From Acanthamoeba sp. SK_2022b (Eukaryota > Discosea > Longamoebia > Acanthamoebidae): a stretch of DNA of 64,000 nt. The DNA lies in NCBI GenBank assembly GCA_027943245.1, contig JANDJZ010001760.1, positions 1 to 64,000 on the forward strand. The letters are read 5' to 3'. Both the position numbers and the translations under genes were made by a program. This document shows positions 31,679 through 41,154 of this stretch, in pieces. Under the pieces are notes generated by a model, which saw only the letters and a list, made by a program, of their open reading frames with translations, ran no database searches and was not told where the DNA came from. Each line of letters starts with the position of its first letter. Position 1 is the first letter of the stretch.

Positions 31679-32034
31679 CGCTGCTCATCTTCTCTGCTCT
31701 GCCCTCTTATATGGGGGCAGGTTTCGGTTATTCAAAGTGGGGGATAGTTACTATTTTATCATCTTCGGCTTCGTCCCGCCGCACTGTAACGTGCGCAAAA
31801 AAACGGGCCAATTGTGACTGAATCGTGGCAATAGCGTTACCTGCTTCAAACTTTGGTGAACTGCTCCCCGCCGACAAAAGCCGATCCCTTGACGGCCCGA
31901 TCATTTGCTCTAGAGTGTAAATTCGTGGCTGGTGGTCTTTTAACCACCCTTTGTCCACGCTGCTACCCGCCCACGGCGGGTGCGAAATCAGTTATTCATC
32001 TCACTTAAAATAGCGTTGCGAGGGATGTAAAAGC
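31679..32034 (+). promoter_or_regulatory. cspD promoter and hairpin-rich leader
   Basis: The 356-base clpS-cspD gap holds no gene. A sigma-70-like promoter reads toward cspD: -35 TTGACG (31889-31894), 16-base spacer, -10 TAGAGT (31911-31916). The resulting leader of about 113 nt contains two perfect hairpins: GGTGGT / ACCACC at 31931-31948 and ACCCGCC / GGCGGGT at 31965-31981. The first could fold in the DNA upstream region or the RNA. I could not assign a promoter for clpS on the other strand with confidence. Confidence 0.55.
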
Positions 32035-32256
32035 ATGGAGACGGGTACTGTTAAATGGTTTAACAACGCCAAAGGTTTTGGCTTCATCTGCCCAGCCGGC
32101 GGTGGCGAAGATATTTTCGCGCATTATTCCACCATCAAGATGGATGGTTACAGAACGTTGAAGGCGGGCCAGCAGGTCAGCTTCGACGTGCATCAAGGGC
32201 CAAAAGGGAACCATGCCAGCCTTATTGTGCCGGTGGAAAGCGAGGCGCTGTCCTAA
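32035..32256 (+). CDS. cspD: Cold shock-like protein CspD
   Basis: Small single-stranded nucleic-acid-binding protein that inhibits replication initiation and elongation in stationary phase. The 73-residue protein has both RNP motifs of the cold shock domain: KGFGFI (RNP1) and DIFAHYS (RNP2). The ATG has GAGGGA nine bases upstream. In E. coli it is induced by starvation, not by cold, and is degraded by Lon. Its position opposite clpSA is conserved. Confidence 0.96.
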   Translation: METGTVKWFNNAKGFGFICPAGGGEDIFAHYSTIKMDGYRTLKAGQQVSFDVHQGPKGNHASLIVPVESEALS

Positions 32257-32299
32257 ACGCTTCCGGCAGCGTCGCGCTGCATTGACCGTGACTGCGATA

Positions 32300-32330
32300 A
32301 AAATGCCAGCCGCCGTGTGACTGGCATTTT
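32300..32330. terminator. Bidirectional terminator between cspD and macB
   Basis: AAAATGCCAG and CTGGCATTTT form a perfect ten-base stem around an 11-base loop, with T-runs on both strands. It serves the converging cspD and macAB transcripts. Confidence 0.9.
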
Positions 32331-32343
32331 TTATGCCTTTTAC

Positions 32344-34290
32344 TTACTCGCGCGCCAGCGCATCGATCGGATTCAGCCGCGCGGCATTGCGCGCCGGCAG
32401 ATAGCCGAACACCACCCCGATGCCGGTGGAACAAAGGAACGCGCTCAGCAACGCCGCCGGCGGGAAGCTGATCTGCCAGCCCGGCAATACCAGCTGCACC
32501 GCCAGACCGATGGCGAACGACAGCGTAATCCCCAGCGCGCCCCCCACCAGGCAGACCAATACCGCCTCGATCAGGAACTGCTGCAACACGTCGCCGGAAC
32601 GGGCCCCCACCGCCATGCGGATGCCGATCTCGCGCGTGCGTTCGGTCACCGACACCAGCATGATGTTCATCACGCCGATACCGCCGACCACCAGCGAAAT
32701 CACCGCCACCAGCGTCAGGAACAGCTGCAGCGTGCGGGTGGTTTTCTCGGCGGTTTGCACCAGGCTGTCCATGTTATAGGTGAAGAAGTCCTTCTTGCCG
32801 TGGCGCAGCGTCAACAGGCGCGACAGCTGCTGTTCCGCTTCCTTGCTGTCGTAGCCGTCGCGGATGCGAACGGTGATCGAGTCAAAATAATTGTTGCCCA
32901 TCAGCCGGTTGGCCATGGTGCTGTAAGGTACCCACACGTTCAGCGTCTTGCTGCTGCCGAACATCGACTGCTTCTCCTTGGCCACGCCGACCACCGTCGC
33001 CGGCATGTTGCCTACCAGGATCACCTCGCCCACCACGTTCTTCTGGTGCGGGAACAGCCGCCGCTGGGTATTGGCGTCGATCACCACCGTCTGCGCCTGC
33101 GACTGCACCTGCAGCGGATCGATGCCGACGCCTTGGGTAAAGCTCATGCCGTACACGCGGAAGAACTGCTCGCTGACGCCGTTGACGTTGGCCGCCGCGT
33201 CGACGTTGCCCAAGCGCAGCCGCATGCTGCTGCTGATGCTCGGCGACAGCGCGCTGATGTAAGGCTGTTCGCGCAGCGCATCGAGATCGCCGTATTTCAA
33301 CGATTGCCGGTAGGTCGGATCGTCATCGCCGAAGTCCTTGCCGGGGTATATGTCGACGGTGTTGGTGCCGATGGATTTGATGTCCGCCAGCACCATCTGC
33401 TTGGCGGCGTCGCCGATCACCAGGATCGACACCACCGAGGCAATGCCAATAATGATGCCAAGCATGGTCAGCGCGGTGCGCATCTTGTTGGCCGCCATCG
33501 CACGCCAGGCCATCACCAGCGCCTCGCGGAAACGGCCGCCCACCTGCCGCCAGGAAGCCGCCGCCGCGGCCAGCGCCAGCGGCTTGGCCTGCGCATTCTC
33601 CTGCGGTGCCGGACGCGAATCGGCGATAATCTCGCCGTCGCGGATCTCGATGATCCGCTCCGCCTGGCGCGCTACCGCCGGATCGTGGGTCACCAGGATC
33701 ACGGTGTGGCCCTGGGCGCACAGCTGTTTGAGGATCGCCATCACTTCTTCGCCGGAGTGGCTGTCGAGCGCGCCGGTCGGTTCATCCGCCAGGATCACCT
33801 GCCCGCCATTCATCAGGGCGCGGGCGATGCTGACGCGCTGCTGCTGGCCACCGGAAAGCTGGCTCGGCCGGTAGTTGACGCGCTCCCCCAGCCCCAGACG
33901 CCGCAACAGCGCCACCGCCCGTTCGCGCCGCGCCGCTTTGCCCAGCCCCGCGTACACCGCCGGCACTTCGACGTTGTGCGCCGCGCTCAAGTGCGGCAGC
34001 AGATGATAGCGCTGAAAGATAAAGCCGAAATGCTCGCGCCGCAGCTGCGCCAGCGCATCGTCGCTCAGGGTGGCCACATCCTGCCCGGCCATCCGATACA
34101 CGCCGGCGCTCGGCTTGTCCAGACAGCCGAGAATGTTCATCAGCGTCGATTTGCCGGAGCCGGAGGCCCCCATGATCGCCACCATTTCACCGGCTTCAAT
34201 GCTCAGGCTGATCCCCTTCAGCACCTCCACCGTCTGCTCGCCGGAACGGTAGCTGCGGCGGATGCCGCTCAGCTGCAACAGCGCCGCCAT
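32344..34290 (-). CDS. macB: Macrolide export ATP-binding/permease protein MacB
   Basis: Inner-membrane ABC transporter working with MacA and TolC to export macrolides, certain peptides and siderophore-type molecules. The 648-residue protein has an N-terminal ATPase with Walker A GASGSGKS (residues 41-48), signature [15 protein letters not shown] and Walker B VILADEPTGALDS. A linker leads to four membrane helices, one before and three after a large periplasmic domain (about 300-520), in the mechanotransmission (FtsX-like) layout. Its ATG overlaps the macA stop in TGATG, so the two are translationally coupled. Confidence 0.96.
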   Translation of the reverse strand: MAALLQLSGIRRSYRSGEQTVEVLKGISLSIEAGEMVAIMGASGSGKSTLMNILGCLDKPSAGVYRMAGQDVATLSDDALAQLRREHFGFIFQRYHLLPHLSAAHNVEVPAVYAGLGKAARRERAVALLRRLGLGERVNYRPSQLSGGQQQRVSIARALMNGGQVILADEPTGALDSHSGEEVMAILKQLCAQGHTVILVTHDPAVARQAERIIEIRDGEIIADSRPAPQENAQAKPLALAAAAASWRQVGGRFREALVMAWRAMAANKMRTALTMLGIIIGIASVVSILVIGDAAKQMVLADIKSIGTNTVDIYPGKDFGDDDPTYRQSLKYGDLDALREQPYISALSPSISSSMRLRLGNVDAAANVNGVSEQFFRVYGMSFTQGVGIDPLQVQSQAQTVVIDANTQRRLFPHQKNVVGEVILVGNMPATVVGVAKEKQSMFGSSKTLNVWVPYSTMANRLMGNNYFDSITVRIRDGYDSKEAEQQLSRLLTLRHGKKDFFTYNMDSLVQTAEKTTRTLQLFLTLVAVISLVVGGIGVMNIMLVSVTERTREIGIRMAVGARSGDVLQQFLIEAVLVCLVGGALGITLSFAIGLAVQLVLPGWQISFPPAALLSAFLCSTGIGVVFGYLPARNAARLNPIDALARE

Positions 34291-35405
34291 CAGCCGGCCT
34301 CCACGCCGCCGCGGCTGACGATCACCTCATCGCCCGCCTCGAGGCCGCTGAGGATCTGCACGTCGATATTGTTGCGCAGGCCGATAGCCACCTCGCGCTT
34401 CTCTTCCTTGCCCTGTTTCAGCACCGAGACGTGGTAGCGATTGTCGGCGATCTGATCGCCCAGCGCCGCCAGCGGGATCACCAGCGCCTGCTCGACGCCG
34501 GCCAGCTGAATATGCACCTGCGCCGTCATTTGCAAGCGCAGCAACCTTTCCGGGTTGGGCACTTCGAAACGCGCATAATAGAAGATGGCGTTGTTGACCT
34601 TTTCCGGCGTCGGCTGAATGTCTTTCAGCACGCCGTCGAAGCGCCGGGTCGGATCGCCCAGCACCGTGAACCAGGCCTTCTGACCCGGCTTGAGATTAAT
34701 GACGTCGGCCTCCGATACCTGCGCCTTCACCAGCATGGTGCCGAGATCCGCCAGCGTCAGAATGTTCGGTGCCTGCTGCGCCGCGATCACCGTCTGGCCC
34801 TGCAGCGTGGTGATCTGCACCACGTCGCCATCCATCGGCGCCTCGATGCGGGTATAGGCCAGGTTGATCTTGGCGGTATCCAGGCTGGCCTGGTTCCGCG
34901 CGATCTGCGCATTGATGGTGCCCACCTGCGCCTTCTTCACCGCCAGCTGCGTCGCCGCCTGATCCAGATCCTGGCGCGACACCGCCTGCAGCTTGGCCAA
35001 CGCCTGGTTGCGCTGCAGCGTGACCGCCGCCAGCTGCTGTTCGGCCTGCGCCTGCAGCAGTTGCGCATGCAGTTCACGCAGCGTCGCCTCGCCTTCGCGG
35101 ATGCTGTTCTGCGCCTGTTGCGGATCGATAACCCCCAGCAACTGGCCTTTCTTCACCTTGTCGCCGATCTCGACATACAGCTTTTCCAGCTGCCCGCTGA
35201 CCTGCGCGCCGACGTCGACCTTGCGCACCGCGTCCAGTTGGCCGGTCGCCAACACGTTCTGCTGCAGATCGCGCTTGGTGACCTTTACCGTTTTGAAATC
35301 GGTTGGCGCCGGATGGCGAAAGTGCCAAACGGCCGCCGCGGCAAGCGCCGCAATGACCGCCAGAACGAGTATCCAGCGGCGTTTATGTCCTTTAAACCCT
35401 GTCAA
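34290..35405 (-). CDS. macA: Macrolide efflux periplasmic adaptor MacA
   Basis: Membrane-fusion protein anchored in the inner membrane; links MacB to TolC and stimulates its ATPase. One N-terminal helix ([17 protein letters not shown]) is followed by the lipoyl half-motifs, an alpha-hairpin coiled coil rich in Gln/Ala (about 80-190), and a beta-barrel domain with [18 protein letters not shown]. No ATG exists near the expected start. A TTG at 35403-35405 gives 371 residues, the E. coli length, with CAGG upstream; another TTG at 35433-35435 would add ten residues. The start is therefore uncertain. Divergent from ybjX. Confidence 0.92.
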   Translation of the reverse strand: MTGFKGHKRRWILVLAVIAALAAAAVWHFRHPAPTDFKTVKVTKRDLQQNVLATGQLDAVRKVDVGAQVSGQLEKLYVEIGDKVKKGQLLGVIDPQQAQNSIREGEATLRELHAQLLQAQAEQQLAAVTLQRNQALAKLQAVSRQDLDQAATQLAVKKAQVGTINAQIARNQASLDTAKINLAYTRIEAPMDGDVVQITTLQGQTVIAAQQAPNILTLADLGTMLVKAQVSEADVINLKPGQKAWFTVLGDPTRRFDGVLKDIQPTPEKVNNAIFYYARFEVPNPERLLRLQMTAQVHIQLAGVEQALVIPLAALGDQIADNRYHVSVLKQGKEEKREVAIGLRNNIDVQILSGLEAGDEVIVSRGGVEAG

Positions 35406-35485
35406 AATTGACCTGCCTGTGCTTGTGAATATCAACCGCCCATTGCGGCGGCGGAGCTAAATTAGCACGCACCGTAGGGAATAAC

Positions 35486-35502
35486 TAAACCTTAGCTCAA
35501 CA
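35486..35502 (-). promoter_or_regulatory. Candidate PhoP box between macA and ybjX
   Basis: On the minus strand TGTTGA and GGTTTA are separated by five bases, matching the PhoP direct repeat (T/G)GTTTA-N5-(T/G)GTTTA at 11 of 12 positions. It faces macA and lies 81 bases before its start. A TACGGT hexamer nine bases further on could be a -10, but the spacing is not canonical. E. coli ybjX belongs to the PhoP regulon, so regulation of either gene is plausible. Confidence 0.5.
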
Positions 35503-35599
35503 CAATGTGGAGACACGCCTGGTTACAGTTCAGCATTGAACTCCCGTTTAGTGAAGCCTTGATGAAATAGCGCCATTCAATACAGCCAAGGATTTCATC

Positions 35600-36553
35600 A
35601 TGTCACAGCTCAGCTACCCACTCGCCTCCGCCCGGCCGCTTAACGGCTGGCAACTGATGACGGCGCTGATCAATGGCGAAAAGGCACCGAGCAACGCCTG
35701 GAAAAAAACCTCGTTTCGCCTGAAGTTTCTCGGCCGTTCGCTGCTCAACTGGCGCACTACCAGCGGCCTGCTCAGCACCCTGGCCAGCAACCCGCTGCTG
35801 GAAGAGATCCTGAGCGCGCAGCCGAACCTGCCGTGCAAACTGCATCGCCCGTATCTGGCGGCCAACATGAGCAAGATCGAATGCCTATTCGCCCTGCGCG
35901 ATCATTACGATCTCATCGCGCAGCGCATGCCGCTGAAGATGCGCCTCGGCCACCTCGGCCCGCAGTCTTTCGTGCTGGCCAGCGCGATGGGCAAAAACGA
36001 AGCGCCGATCGCGCTGGAACTGGCGGCGATCGACAAGCTGAATAAGGAAGGGGAAGCCACGCTGCTGCTGCGCAACGCCAACGGCGTGATGCTGGCGGAG
36101 ATCACCTTTGCGCTGATGCATTATCAGCAGCAACCCACGCTGTTCATCGGCGGCCTGCAGGGCGCCAACCATGAGGTGCCGCACGCCGAGATCCAGCACA
36201 CCACCAAAGAGTGTCACGGCCTGTTCCCCAAACGCCTGGTGCTGGAAGGCATCTGCACGCTGGCGCGGCACCTCGGTATCCGCCAGATCGTGGCGGTCGG
36301 CAACGCCACCCATATCTATCAAAACTGGCGTTACCAGAGTAAGAAGAAGGACAAACTGCACGCCGATTACGATCAGTTCTGGCTGTCGATGGGCGCCAAA
36401 CCGCTCGACAGCGGCTATTTCCTGCTGCCCGAACGCATCGCTCGCAAGCCGATCGAAGAGATTGCCAGCAAGAAGCGCGCCGAGTATCGCCGCCGCTATC
36501 AGCTGCTGGACGAGCTGGAACAAGGATTGGCGGCGCATTTCTGCGCCCGATAA
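35600..36553 (+). CDS. ybjX: VirK/YbjX family protein (DUF535)
   Basis: Soluble protein of 317 residues matching E. coli YbjX and related to Shigella VirK and Salmonella homologues, which affect resistance to cationic peptides and surface protein handling; the molecular activity is unknown. Conserved DUF535 stretches include LFIGGLQGANHEVPHAEIQ, TKECHGLFPKRLVLEGICTLA and WLSMGAKPLDSGYFLLP. AAGGA lies about eight bases before the ATG. It has no signal peptide or membrane helix. Divergent from macAB and convergent with ybjD, 14 bases away. Confidence 0.92.
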   Translation: MSQLSYPLASARPLNGWQLMTALINGEKAPSNAWKKTSFRLKFLGRSLLNWRTTSGLLSTLASNPLLEEILSAQPNLPCKLHRPYLAANMSKIECLFALRDHYDLIAQRMPLKMRLGHLGPQSFVLASAMGKNEAPIALELAAIDKLNKEGEATLLLRNANGVMLAEITFALMHYQQQPTLFIGGLQGANHEVPHAEIQHTTKECHGLFPKRLVLEGICTLARHLGIRQIVAVGNATHIYQNWRYQSKKKDKLHADYDQFWLSMGAKPLDSGYFLLPERIARKPIEEIASKKRAEYRRRYQLLDELEQGLAAHFCAR

Positions 36554-36567
36554 CGCCCGGCTGGCCG

Positions 36568-38226
36568 TCAGTCCGCCCGGCCGCGCGCCAGCCAGATCAC
36601 CCGTGAGAACATTTTCTTCAGCAGCGGCGGCACCGAGTCCGTGCCCCATTCGCCGGCCTGCATCGCGACCTCGATCGCCAGATCCGGCTTCGACGAGTGG
36701 TGGACCGCTTTCAGGATCACCTTGCGCACCGGCATCTGCGCGTTGAGCGGCACCGACGCCATCCGGTGATAAACCGGGCCGAACCCTTCGCGGAACATGA
36801 AGTGCTCCATGTCCGGCGCCGGCAGCGCGGTCAGCCGATCGCGCTCGTTGTCTTCATGATTGTCCAGCAGGCTGCGCACGGTATTGGCGTACTTTTTGCC
36901 CGCCTCGTCGCCGTCCACCAGCGCATGCCACTCGATGCCCATGCGGCGGGCAAAGCGCAGCAGCGGCTTCAGGCCGCACTGGGCGAATTCGATGACCCTT
37001 ACCCCTTCCGCCTCAAAATGGTAGCCGCACTGGCGCGCCAGCTCGTTCAGCAGCCACACTTCGGTCTCGCCTTCCACCAGCAGCCAGCAGCGGGCGAACA
37101 GCGACGACGGCCGGTTGAAACGGATGTGAAACGCGATGCGCCGCCCGTCTTCGGCGCTCAGCCCGCGCGGCCCGAGACGGTAGGTCGCGACCCGCCCCGA
37201 CTCGCGCACCAGCCGGCAGACGTGCTCCACCGGCACCAGCGACACCAGTTCGCTGGAGTTGGTGGTGGTGATGCGCTGCAGCGGCAGCTGATTGAGCAGC
37301 CCCCAGGCCACCGACAGCATGATCGGGTGCAGGCGAGTTTCCGGGTCTTCCACCAGCAGCAGCGGCCGGGCATGCGGATCCAGCTTGACGTCGCCCTTGG
37401 CCTGCAGCAGGGTGGAAAACATCCCGAGCAGGATCAGGCGCATGCTGCGGCTGTTCGGTTCGGCCACCATGCGGTTGATGCCATCCAGCGCACGCCAGGC
37501 ATCCTGCTCCGGTTCGCCGCCGCGGCGGCGCGGCCGCGCCACCTGCGAACTCTGCTCGGCAAAATAGTGCTCCAGCAGCTGCTGCATGGCCGCCAGGCCC
37601 TGGCGCAGCTCACCGTTGGTCAGCTTCTGCGGATTGCGCACCAGCTCGCGCGTCAGCTGATCCAGCTGCTGCGCCAGCGCCTGGGTATCGGGTTTGCGTT
37701 CATCGCCGAGGCTGCTGGGGCGCAGGCGGCGAATAAAGCGTGCGTCGCGCAGGCGCAATACCGGGTGGATGCGGATGATGGCGTGGGCCAGCTGTTCGAT
37801 ATGGTGCAGTTGAAAGGCGTTGCCGTCGGCGTCGAGAAAACCGCGCCAGGTGCACACCGTGCCGTCGTCGGCCAGCTCGCCCTCGCAGCGATAATGAATG
37901 CGGCTCAGGCCATCCTCGCCCTTGACCCACAGCGGCGTCAGGTGGCGATAGCGCGGCAGGTGCGCATGGCCGATGTCTTTTTCGCAGAAGGTGAACACCA
38001 CCTGCAGGTGGCGCTCTTTAGCCGACTCTTCACCGGGGGGGAAATGGAAGTCGTGCGCTTCAAACCGATACAGCTTCTGCTCCGGCGCCAGCAGCAGCGT
38101 CAGCGCATCCAGCAGGCTGGATTTACCCCAGGCGTTTTCGCCGAGCAACAGCGTGTTGTCGTCCAGCATCAGGGACAGCCGATTAATGCCGCGAAAACCT
38201 ACAATTTCGATACGCTCCAAGAACAT
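36568..38226 (-). CDS. ybjD: OLD-family ATP-dependent nuclease-like protein YbjD
   Basis: Protein of 552 residues, the same length as E. coli YbjD. The N-terminal ABC/SMC-like ATPase has Walker A LLGENAWGKSSLLDAL (about residues 27-42) and a late Walker B/signature region LLVEDPETRLHPIML. The C-terminal Toprim domain shows LLVEGETEVWLL with the catalytic Glu and DGDEAGKKYA with the metal-binding Asp pair. OLD proteins are nucleases with roles in phage exclusion and DNA repair, but YbjD itself is uncharacterised. The ATG has GGGAGG upstream. Divergent from lysO. Base composition is like its neighbours, so there is no sign of recent transfer. Confidence 0.93.
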   Translation of the reverse strand: MFLERIEIVGFRGINRLSLMLDDNTLLLGENAWGKSSLLDALTLLLAPEQKLYRFEAHDFHFPPGEESAKERHLQVVFTFCEKDIGHAHLPRYRHLTPLWVKGEDGLSRIHYRCEGELADDGTVCTWRGFLDADGNAFQLHHIEQLAHAIIRIHPVLRLRDARFIRRLRPSSLGDERKPDTQALAQQLDQLTRELVRNPQKLTNGELRQGLAAMQQLLEHYFAEQSSQVARPRRRGGEPEQDAWRALDGINRMVAEPNSRSMRLILLGMFSTLLQAKGDVKLDPHARPLLLVEDPETRLHPIMLSVAWGLLNQLPLQRITTTNSSELVSLVPVEHVCRLVRESGRVATYRLGPRGLSAEDGRRIAFHIRFNRPSSLFARCWLLVEGETEVWLLNELARQCGYHFEAEGVRVIEFAQCGLKPLLRFARRMGIEWHALVDGDEAGKKYANTVRSLLDNHEDNERDRLTALPAPDMEHFMFREGFGPVYHRMASVPLNAQMPVRKVILKAVHHSSKPDLAIEVAMQAGEWGTDSVPPLLKKMFSRVIWLARGRAD

Positions 38227-38413
38227 CCGCCGCCTCCCGTGCGCGCCGTCGCCTCTTCAATGAGGTGACCTTCACAGAGCATGGTCAAAAAACCCCTTGC
38301 AGGTCAAGCGGCCAACGTCAAATCTGCCGCTTTACTCCGGCCGGGCTTTTGGTTAGCGTGTGCTCCTCGCCGCCGTTCGGCGCGCTTCAAAACTCAAGGA
38401 CACAAGCTGCACC

Positions 38414-39310
38414 ATGTACTCAGGACTGTTGATTATTCTGTTACCGCTGATTGTCGGTTACCTCATTCCCTTACGCCATCGCCCGCTGCTGGTGCTGATC
38501 AACCGGCTGCTGAGCTGGATGGTGTACGTGATCCTGTTTTTCATGGGTATCAGCCTGGCGTTTATGGAGGATCTCAGCAGCAACCTGGTGCTGATCTTCC
38601 AGTACAGCGCGGTGTTCTTCTTCTGCATTCTCTGCGCCAACCTGCTGTTGCTGGCGCTGCTGGAGCGGCGCATGCCGTGGCGCAGCAGCCATAAACAGGA
38701 AAAGCTGCCTTCGCGCGTGCACATGGCGCTGGAGTCGCTCAAGCTGTGCGGCGTGGTGCTCGGCGGCTTCCTGCTCGGCCTGACGCAGTGGCAATGGCTG
38801 CAGTTCGCCCATAAAGGCAGCGAATATGCGTTGATCTTCCTGCTGTTGCTGGTCGGCATTCAGCTGCGCAACAGCGGCATGACGCTGCGCCAGATCGTGC
38901 TCAACCGCCGCGGCACGCTGGTGGCGTTGGTGGTGGCCGTCGCGTCGCTGGCCGGCGGCGCGCTGGCGGCGCAGCTGCTGGGGCTGCCGGTCAAGGCCGG
39001 GCTGGCGATGGCCTCCGGCTTCGGCTGGTATTCGCTGTCGGGCATTCTGATCACCGACGCCTACGGCCCGGTGATGGGCAGCGCCGCGTTCTTCAACGAT
39101 CTGGCGCGCGAGCTGGTGGCGATCATGCTGATCCCGACGCTGGTGCGCCGCAGCCGCTCCACCGCCCTCGGCCTGTGCGGCGCCACCTCGATGGACTTCA
39201 CCCTGCCGGTGCTGCAGCGCAGCGGCGGGCTGGACATGGTGCCCCCCGCCATCGTGCACGGCTTCCTGCTGAGCCTGCTGGCGCCGGTGCTGATCGCCCT
39301 GTTCTCCTGA
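38414..39310 (+). CDS. lysO: L-lysine exporter LysO
   Basis: Inner-membrane lysine (and thialysine) exporter, formerly YbjE. The 298-residue protein (E. coli 299) has about eight membrane helices, with the DUF340 signature ASGFGWYSLSGILITDAYGPVMGSAAFFNDL and the conserved STALGLCGATSMDFTLPVLQR. The ATG at 38414 matches E. coli; the open frame extends 18 codons upstream without support. AAGGA lies 14 bases away, so initiation may be modest. It is followed by a GC-rich inverted repeat at 39321-39340 that may end the message. Confidence 0.95.
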   Translation: MYSGLLIILLPLIVGYLIPLRHRPLLVLINRLLSWMVYVILFFMGISLAFMEDLSSNLVLIFQYSAVFFFCILCANLLLLALLERRMPWRSSHKQEKLPSRVHMALESLKLCGVVLGGFLLGLTQWQWLQFAHKGSEYALIFLLLLVGIQLRNSGMTLRQIVLNRRGTLVALVVAVASLAGGALAAQLLGLPVKAGLAMASGFGWYSLSGILITDAYGPVMGSAAFFNDLARELVAIMLIPTLVRRSRSTALGLCGATSMDFTLPVLQRSGGLDMVPPAIVHGFLLSLLAPVLIALFS

Positions 39311-39320
39311 TCCTTTCCCC

Positions 39321-39340
39321 TGGGGGCCGCCCGGCCCCCA
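39321..39340 (+). terminator. GC-rich inverted repeat after lysO
   Basis: TGGGGGCCG and CGGCCCCCA are separated by two bases. The stem begins 11 bases after the lysO stop. No T-run follows, so it is a weak terminator candidate. Confidence 0.45.
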
Positions 39341-39371
39341 AAGGGTAATAATTCCCATCCGCACGGCAAAA

Positions 39372-39464
39372 TTGCGCTAAATCAAACTTGCCCGCAGTAG
39401 TCGCACAAAAGCCTTTTGCAACCCCGATCGCCGATCTATGCTTTTAAACAAGCATTACAAATGC
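39372..39464 (+). promoter_or_regulatory. hcp promoter with FNR and NsrR sites
   Basis: TTGCGCTAAATCAA (39372-39385) matches the FNR consensus at eight of ten positions. A promoter -35 TTGCAA (39416-39421), 16-base spacer, -10 TATGCT (39438-39443) gives a start near 39450, placing the FNR site at about -71, a class I distance. An inverted repeat GCATT-N3-AATGC (39452-39464) has the spacing of the NsrR operator and overlaps the start. Together they predict anaerobic activation and derepression by nitric oxide, as reported for E. coli hcp. Confidence 0.7.
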
Positions 39465-39490
39465 AACTTTAAAAATAAAAGGAAGCGACT

Positions 39491-41140
39491 ATGTTCTGTG
39501 TGCAATGTGAACAAACCATCCGTACCCCGGCAGGCAACGGCTGCGCGTATGCTCAGGGCATGTGCGGCAAGACGGCGGAAACCTCCGATCTGCAGGATCT
39601 GCTGGTGGCGGCGCTGCAGGGGCTCTCCGCCTGGGCGCTGCAGGCGCGTTCGCTGGGCATCGTCGACCACGAGATCGACAGCTTCGCCCCGCGCGCCTTC
39701 TTCTCCACCCTGACCAACGTTAACTTCGACTCTCAGCGCATCATCGGCTACGCGCGCGAAACCCTGCTGCTGCGCGATTCGCTGGCCGCCCGTTGCCGGC
39801 TGCTGGACGCCGGCGTACGCGTCGATCACCCGATGGCGGCGCTGCAGCTGGCCGGTGACGATATGCCTACGCTGCTGCAACAGGCGGCGCAGTTTGCTCT
39901 CAACAGCGACAAGGCCGAGGTAGGCGACGACGTCCACGGGTTGCGCATGCTGTGCCTGTACGGCCTGAAAGGCGCGGCGGCCTATATGGAACACGCGCAC
40001 GTGCTCGGCCAGTTCGACGAGCAGCTCTATGCCGACTACCACGCCTTTATGGCCTGGCTCGGCACCCGGCCGCGCGACGTCGATACCCTGCTGAACAACG
40101 CCATGGGCATCGGCAAGATGAACTTCAACGTGATGGCGATCCTCGATCGCGGCGAAACCCAGGCCTACGGCGATCCGCAGCCCAGCGCGGTCAACGTGCG
40201 CCCGGTGGCCGGGAAAGCCATTCTGATCTCCGGCCACGATCTGAAAGATCTGCGCATGCTGCTCGAACAAACCGAAGGGCAAAACGTCAACGTCTACACC
40301 CACGGCGAAATGCTGCCGGCGCACGGCTATCCGGAACTGAAAAAATTCAAGCATCTGGTGGGCAACTACGGCAGCGGCTGGCAGAACCAGCAGACGGAAT
40401 TCGCCAAATTCCCCGGCCCGATCGTGATGACCTCCAACTGCATCATCGATCCGAACGTCGGCAACTACGGCGATCGCATCTGGACCCGCAGCATCGTCGG
40501 CTGGCCGGGCGTCAACCATCTGGAAGGCGACGACTTCGGCGCCGTGATCCGCCAGGCGCAGGGCATGAACGGCTTCCCTTACACCGAAATTGAGCACCTG
40601 ATCACCGTCGGCTTCGGCCGCCAGACGCTGCTGAACGCCGCCGACACGGTGATCGATCTGGTGTCGCAGAAAAAACTTCGCCACGTCTTCCTGGTCGGCG
40701 GCTGCGACGGCAGCCGCGACGAGCGCAGCTACTTCACCGACTTCGCCCGCAGCGTGCCGCAAGACTGCCTGATCATGACGCTGGCCTGCGGCAAGTACCG
40801 TTTCAACAAGCTGGACTTCGGCACCCTGGAAGGGCTGCCGCGCCTGCTGGACGTCGGCCAGTGCAACGACGCCTACTCCGCCATCATGCTGGCGGTCAAG
40901 CTGGCGGACACGCTCGGCTGCAGCGTCAACGAGCTGCCGCTCAGCCTGGTGCTGTCGTGGTTTGAACAGAAGGCGATCGTCATTCTGCTGACGCTGCTGT
41001 CGCTGGGGGTGAAAAACATCGTCACCGGCCCGACTGCGCCGGGCTTCCTGACCGACAACCTGATGGCGATCCTCAACGAGAAATTCGGCCTGCGTCCGAT
41101 CACCACCGTCGAGCAGGATATCAACGCGCTGCTCGCCTGA
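39491..41140 (+). CDS. hcp: Hybrid cluster protein, hydroxylamine reductase / NO reductase
   Basis: Cytoplasmic iron-sulfur-oxygen enzyme; in E. coli a high-affinity nitric oxide reductase with S-nitrosylase activity. The 549-residue protein has the N-terminal cluster motif Cys3-X2-Cys6-X11-Cys18-X6-Cys25, typical of the enterobacterial class II form. Hybrid-cluster ligands are seen in [30 protein letters not shown] and [17 protein letters not shown] precedes the ATG. It is the first gene of hcp-hcr; Hcr reduces it with NADH. Confidence 0.97.
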   Translation: MFCVQCEQTIRTPAGNGCAYAQGMCGKTAETSDLQDLLVAALQGLSAWALQARSLGIVDHEIDSFAPRAFFSTLTNVNFDSQRIIGYARETLLLRDSLAARCRLLDAGVRVDHPMAALQLAGDDMPTLLQQAAQFALNSDKAEVGDDVHGLRMLCLYGLKGAAAYMEHAHVLGQFDEQLYADYHAFMAWLGTRPRDVDTLLNNAMGIGKMNFNVMAILDRGETQAYGDPQPSAVNVRPVAGKAILISGHDLKDLRMLLEQTEGQNVNVYTHGEMLPAHGYPELKKFKHLVGNYGSGWQNQQTEFAKFPGPIVMTSNCIIDPNVGNYGDRIWTRSIVGWPGVNHLEGDDFGAVIRQAQGMNGFPYTEIEHLITVGFGRQTLLNAADTVIDLVSQKKLRHVFLVGGCDGSRDERSYFTDFARSVPQDCLIMTLACGKYRFNKLDFGTLEGLPRLLDVGQCNDAYSAIMLAVKLADTLGCSVNELPLSLVLSWFEQKAIVILLTLLSLGVKNIVTGPTAPGFLTDNLMAILNEKFGLRPITTVEQDINALLA

Positions 41141-41154
41141 TGCCGTTACGTTAT

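Noticed and set aside
31728..31958. 76-codon minus-strand frame between clpS and cspD
   Set aside because: It overlaps the cspD promoter, lacks a Shine-Dalgarno sequence and resembles no known protein.
32317..34437. 706-codon open frame antisense to macB
   Set aside because: Same cause: high GC at third codon positions removes stops on the other strand. The translation is His/Arg/Gln-rich and low in complexity.
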